Source: Methylomonas aurea (GTDB lineage: Bacteria; Pseudomonadota; Gammaproteobacteria; Methylococcales; Methylomonadaceae). From it: a stretch of DNA of 64,000 nt. Position 1 is the stretch's first letter; every line of letters begins with the position of its first letter. A program made the position numbers and the translations under genes. Below, one piece after another: positions 63,825-64,000 of this stretch. Where the stretch lies: NCBI RefSeq assembly GCF_024505045.1, contig NZ_JANIBM010000001.1, positions 1 through 64,000 on the forward strand, given 5' to 3'. Below the pieces are notes generated by a model. The model was given only the letters and a program-made list of their open reading frames with translations. It made no database searches and was not told where the DNA came from.

Positions 63825-64000
63825 ATGGCGCGAAATACGACGAATTGGATGAAACTCTGGGGAATCGTTGCGATCTTTCTGACCGGGATCGCCCTTGCGG
63901 AGCCGTCGATATCGCCGAGTTACGTTACGGGAAAAGCCAAGAAACTCTATAGCGTAATCTTCGGTATAGTGGTGGAGGCCAATGGTTCAGTCCATTCAGT
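63825..64000 (+). CDS. Start of a second cassette gene, cut by the window edge
   Basis: An open frame begins at ATG 63825, 22 bases after the attC site, with CAGGAGA as ribosome site. The visible 58 residues start with a signal peptide (MARNTTNWMKLWGIVAIFLT, ending ALA) and continue EPSISPSYVTGKAKKLYSV with no stop before the window end. The protein is probably secreted; function is not recognisable from this part. The position marks it as the next cassette in the array. Confidence 0.7.
   Translation, partial: MARNTTNWMKLWGIVAIFLTGIALAEPSISPSYVTGKAKKLYSVIFGIVVEANGSVHS

Overview
The window looks like a chromosomal segment of a GC-rich gammaproteobacterium, most likely a Methylococcales-type (Methylomonas-like) methanotroph. 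That placement is an inference from overall gene content: many copper and nickel handling genes, exosortase-sorted PEP-CTERM proteins and a complete lower B12 loop. No methane monooxygenase gene lies in the window.

Region 1 (1-17.6 kb) is devoted to metals. On the minus strand, nikR is followed by a probable operon: a HupE-like permease with a long extra tail, a TonB-dependent receptor, a second HupE/UreJ permease, a MotA/TolQ/ExbB-like protein, a DUF2149 protein, and a very large CobN-type chelatase that is predicted to be exported and membrane-anchored. The last three genes form the same trio as the Bacteroidetes hmu (haem-processing) operons, but here they sit behind a nickel regulator. 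This is the best candidate for an undescribed system. Divergent from nikR is a plus-strand set of envelope genes (two membrane proteins, a CopC-like protein, a membrane-anchored Cys/Met protein, a c-type haem lipoprotein and a DUF2490 protein). A second receptor/HupE pair follows at 14.4-17.6 kb, with an operator-like dyad in front of hupE.

Region 2 (17.6-31.5 kb) is mixed housekeeping and accessory DNA: two PEP-CTERM proteins, RlpA, a type II NADH dehydrogenase, a YcxB-like protein, tRNA-fMet and tRNA-Pro bracketing about 0.9 kb of decayed sequence, thiopurine methyltransferase, a MerR regulator, glutathione peroxidase, a chemoreceptor, a zeta-toxin-like kinase fused to a degenerate Fic-like domain, and an Old Yellow Enzyme.

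Region 3 (31.7-47.8 kb) has a three-gene RND efflux operon with a palindromic site upstream, class I fumarase, a TIGR03790 protein, a diguanylate cyclase, a nitroreductase, ileS-lspA, a CYTH protein and a TPR-like protein.

Region 4 (47.8-64 kb) starts with a 1541-residue two-sensor GGDEF/EAL protein ending in a CZB-like domain that has lost most zinc ligands. It is followed by the lower-loop cobalamin genes cobQ, bluB, cobS, cobT and cobU, a universal stress protein, an ABC-F ATPase, a broken copA behind an intact-looking CueR-type promoter with cueR downstream, a third PEP-CTERM gene, and finally an integron gene cassette with a clear attC site and the start of a second cassette running off the window.
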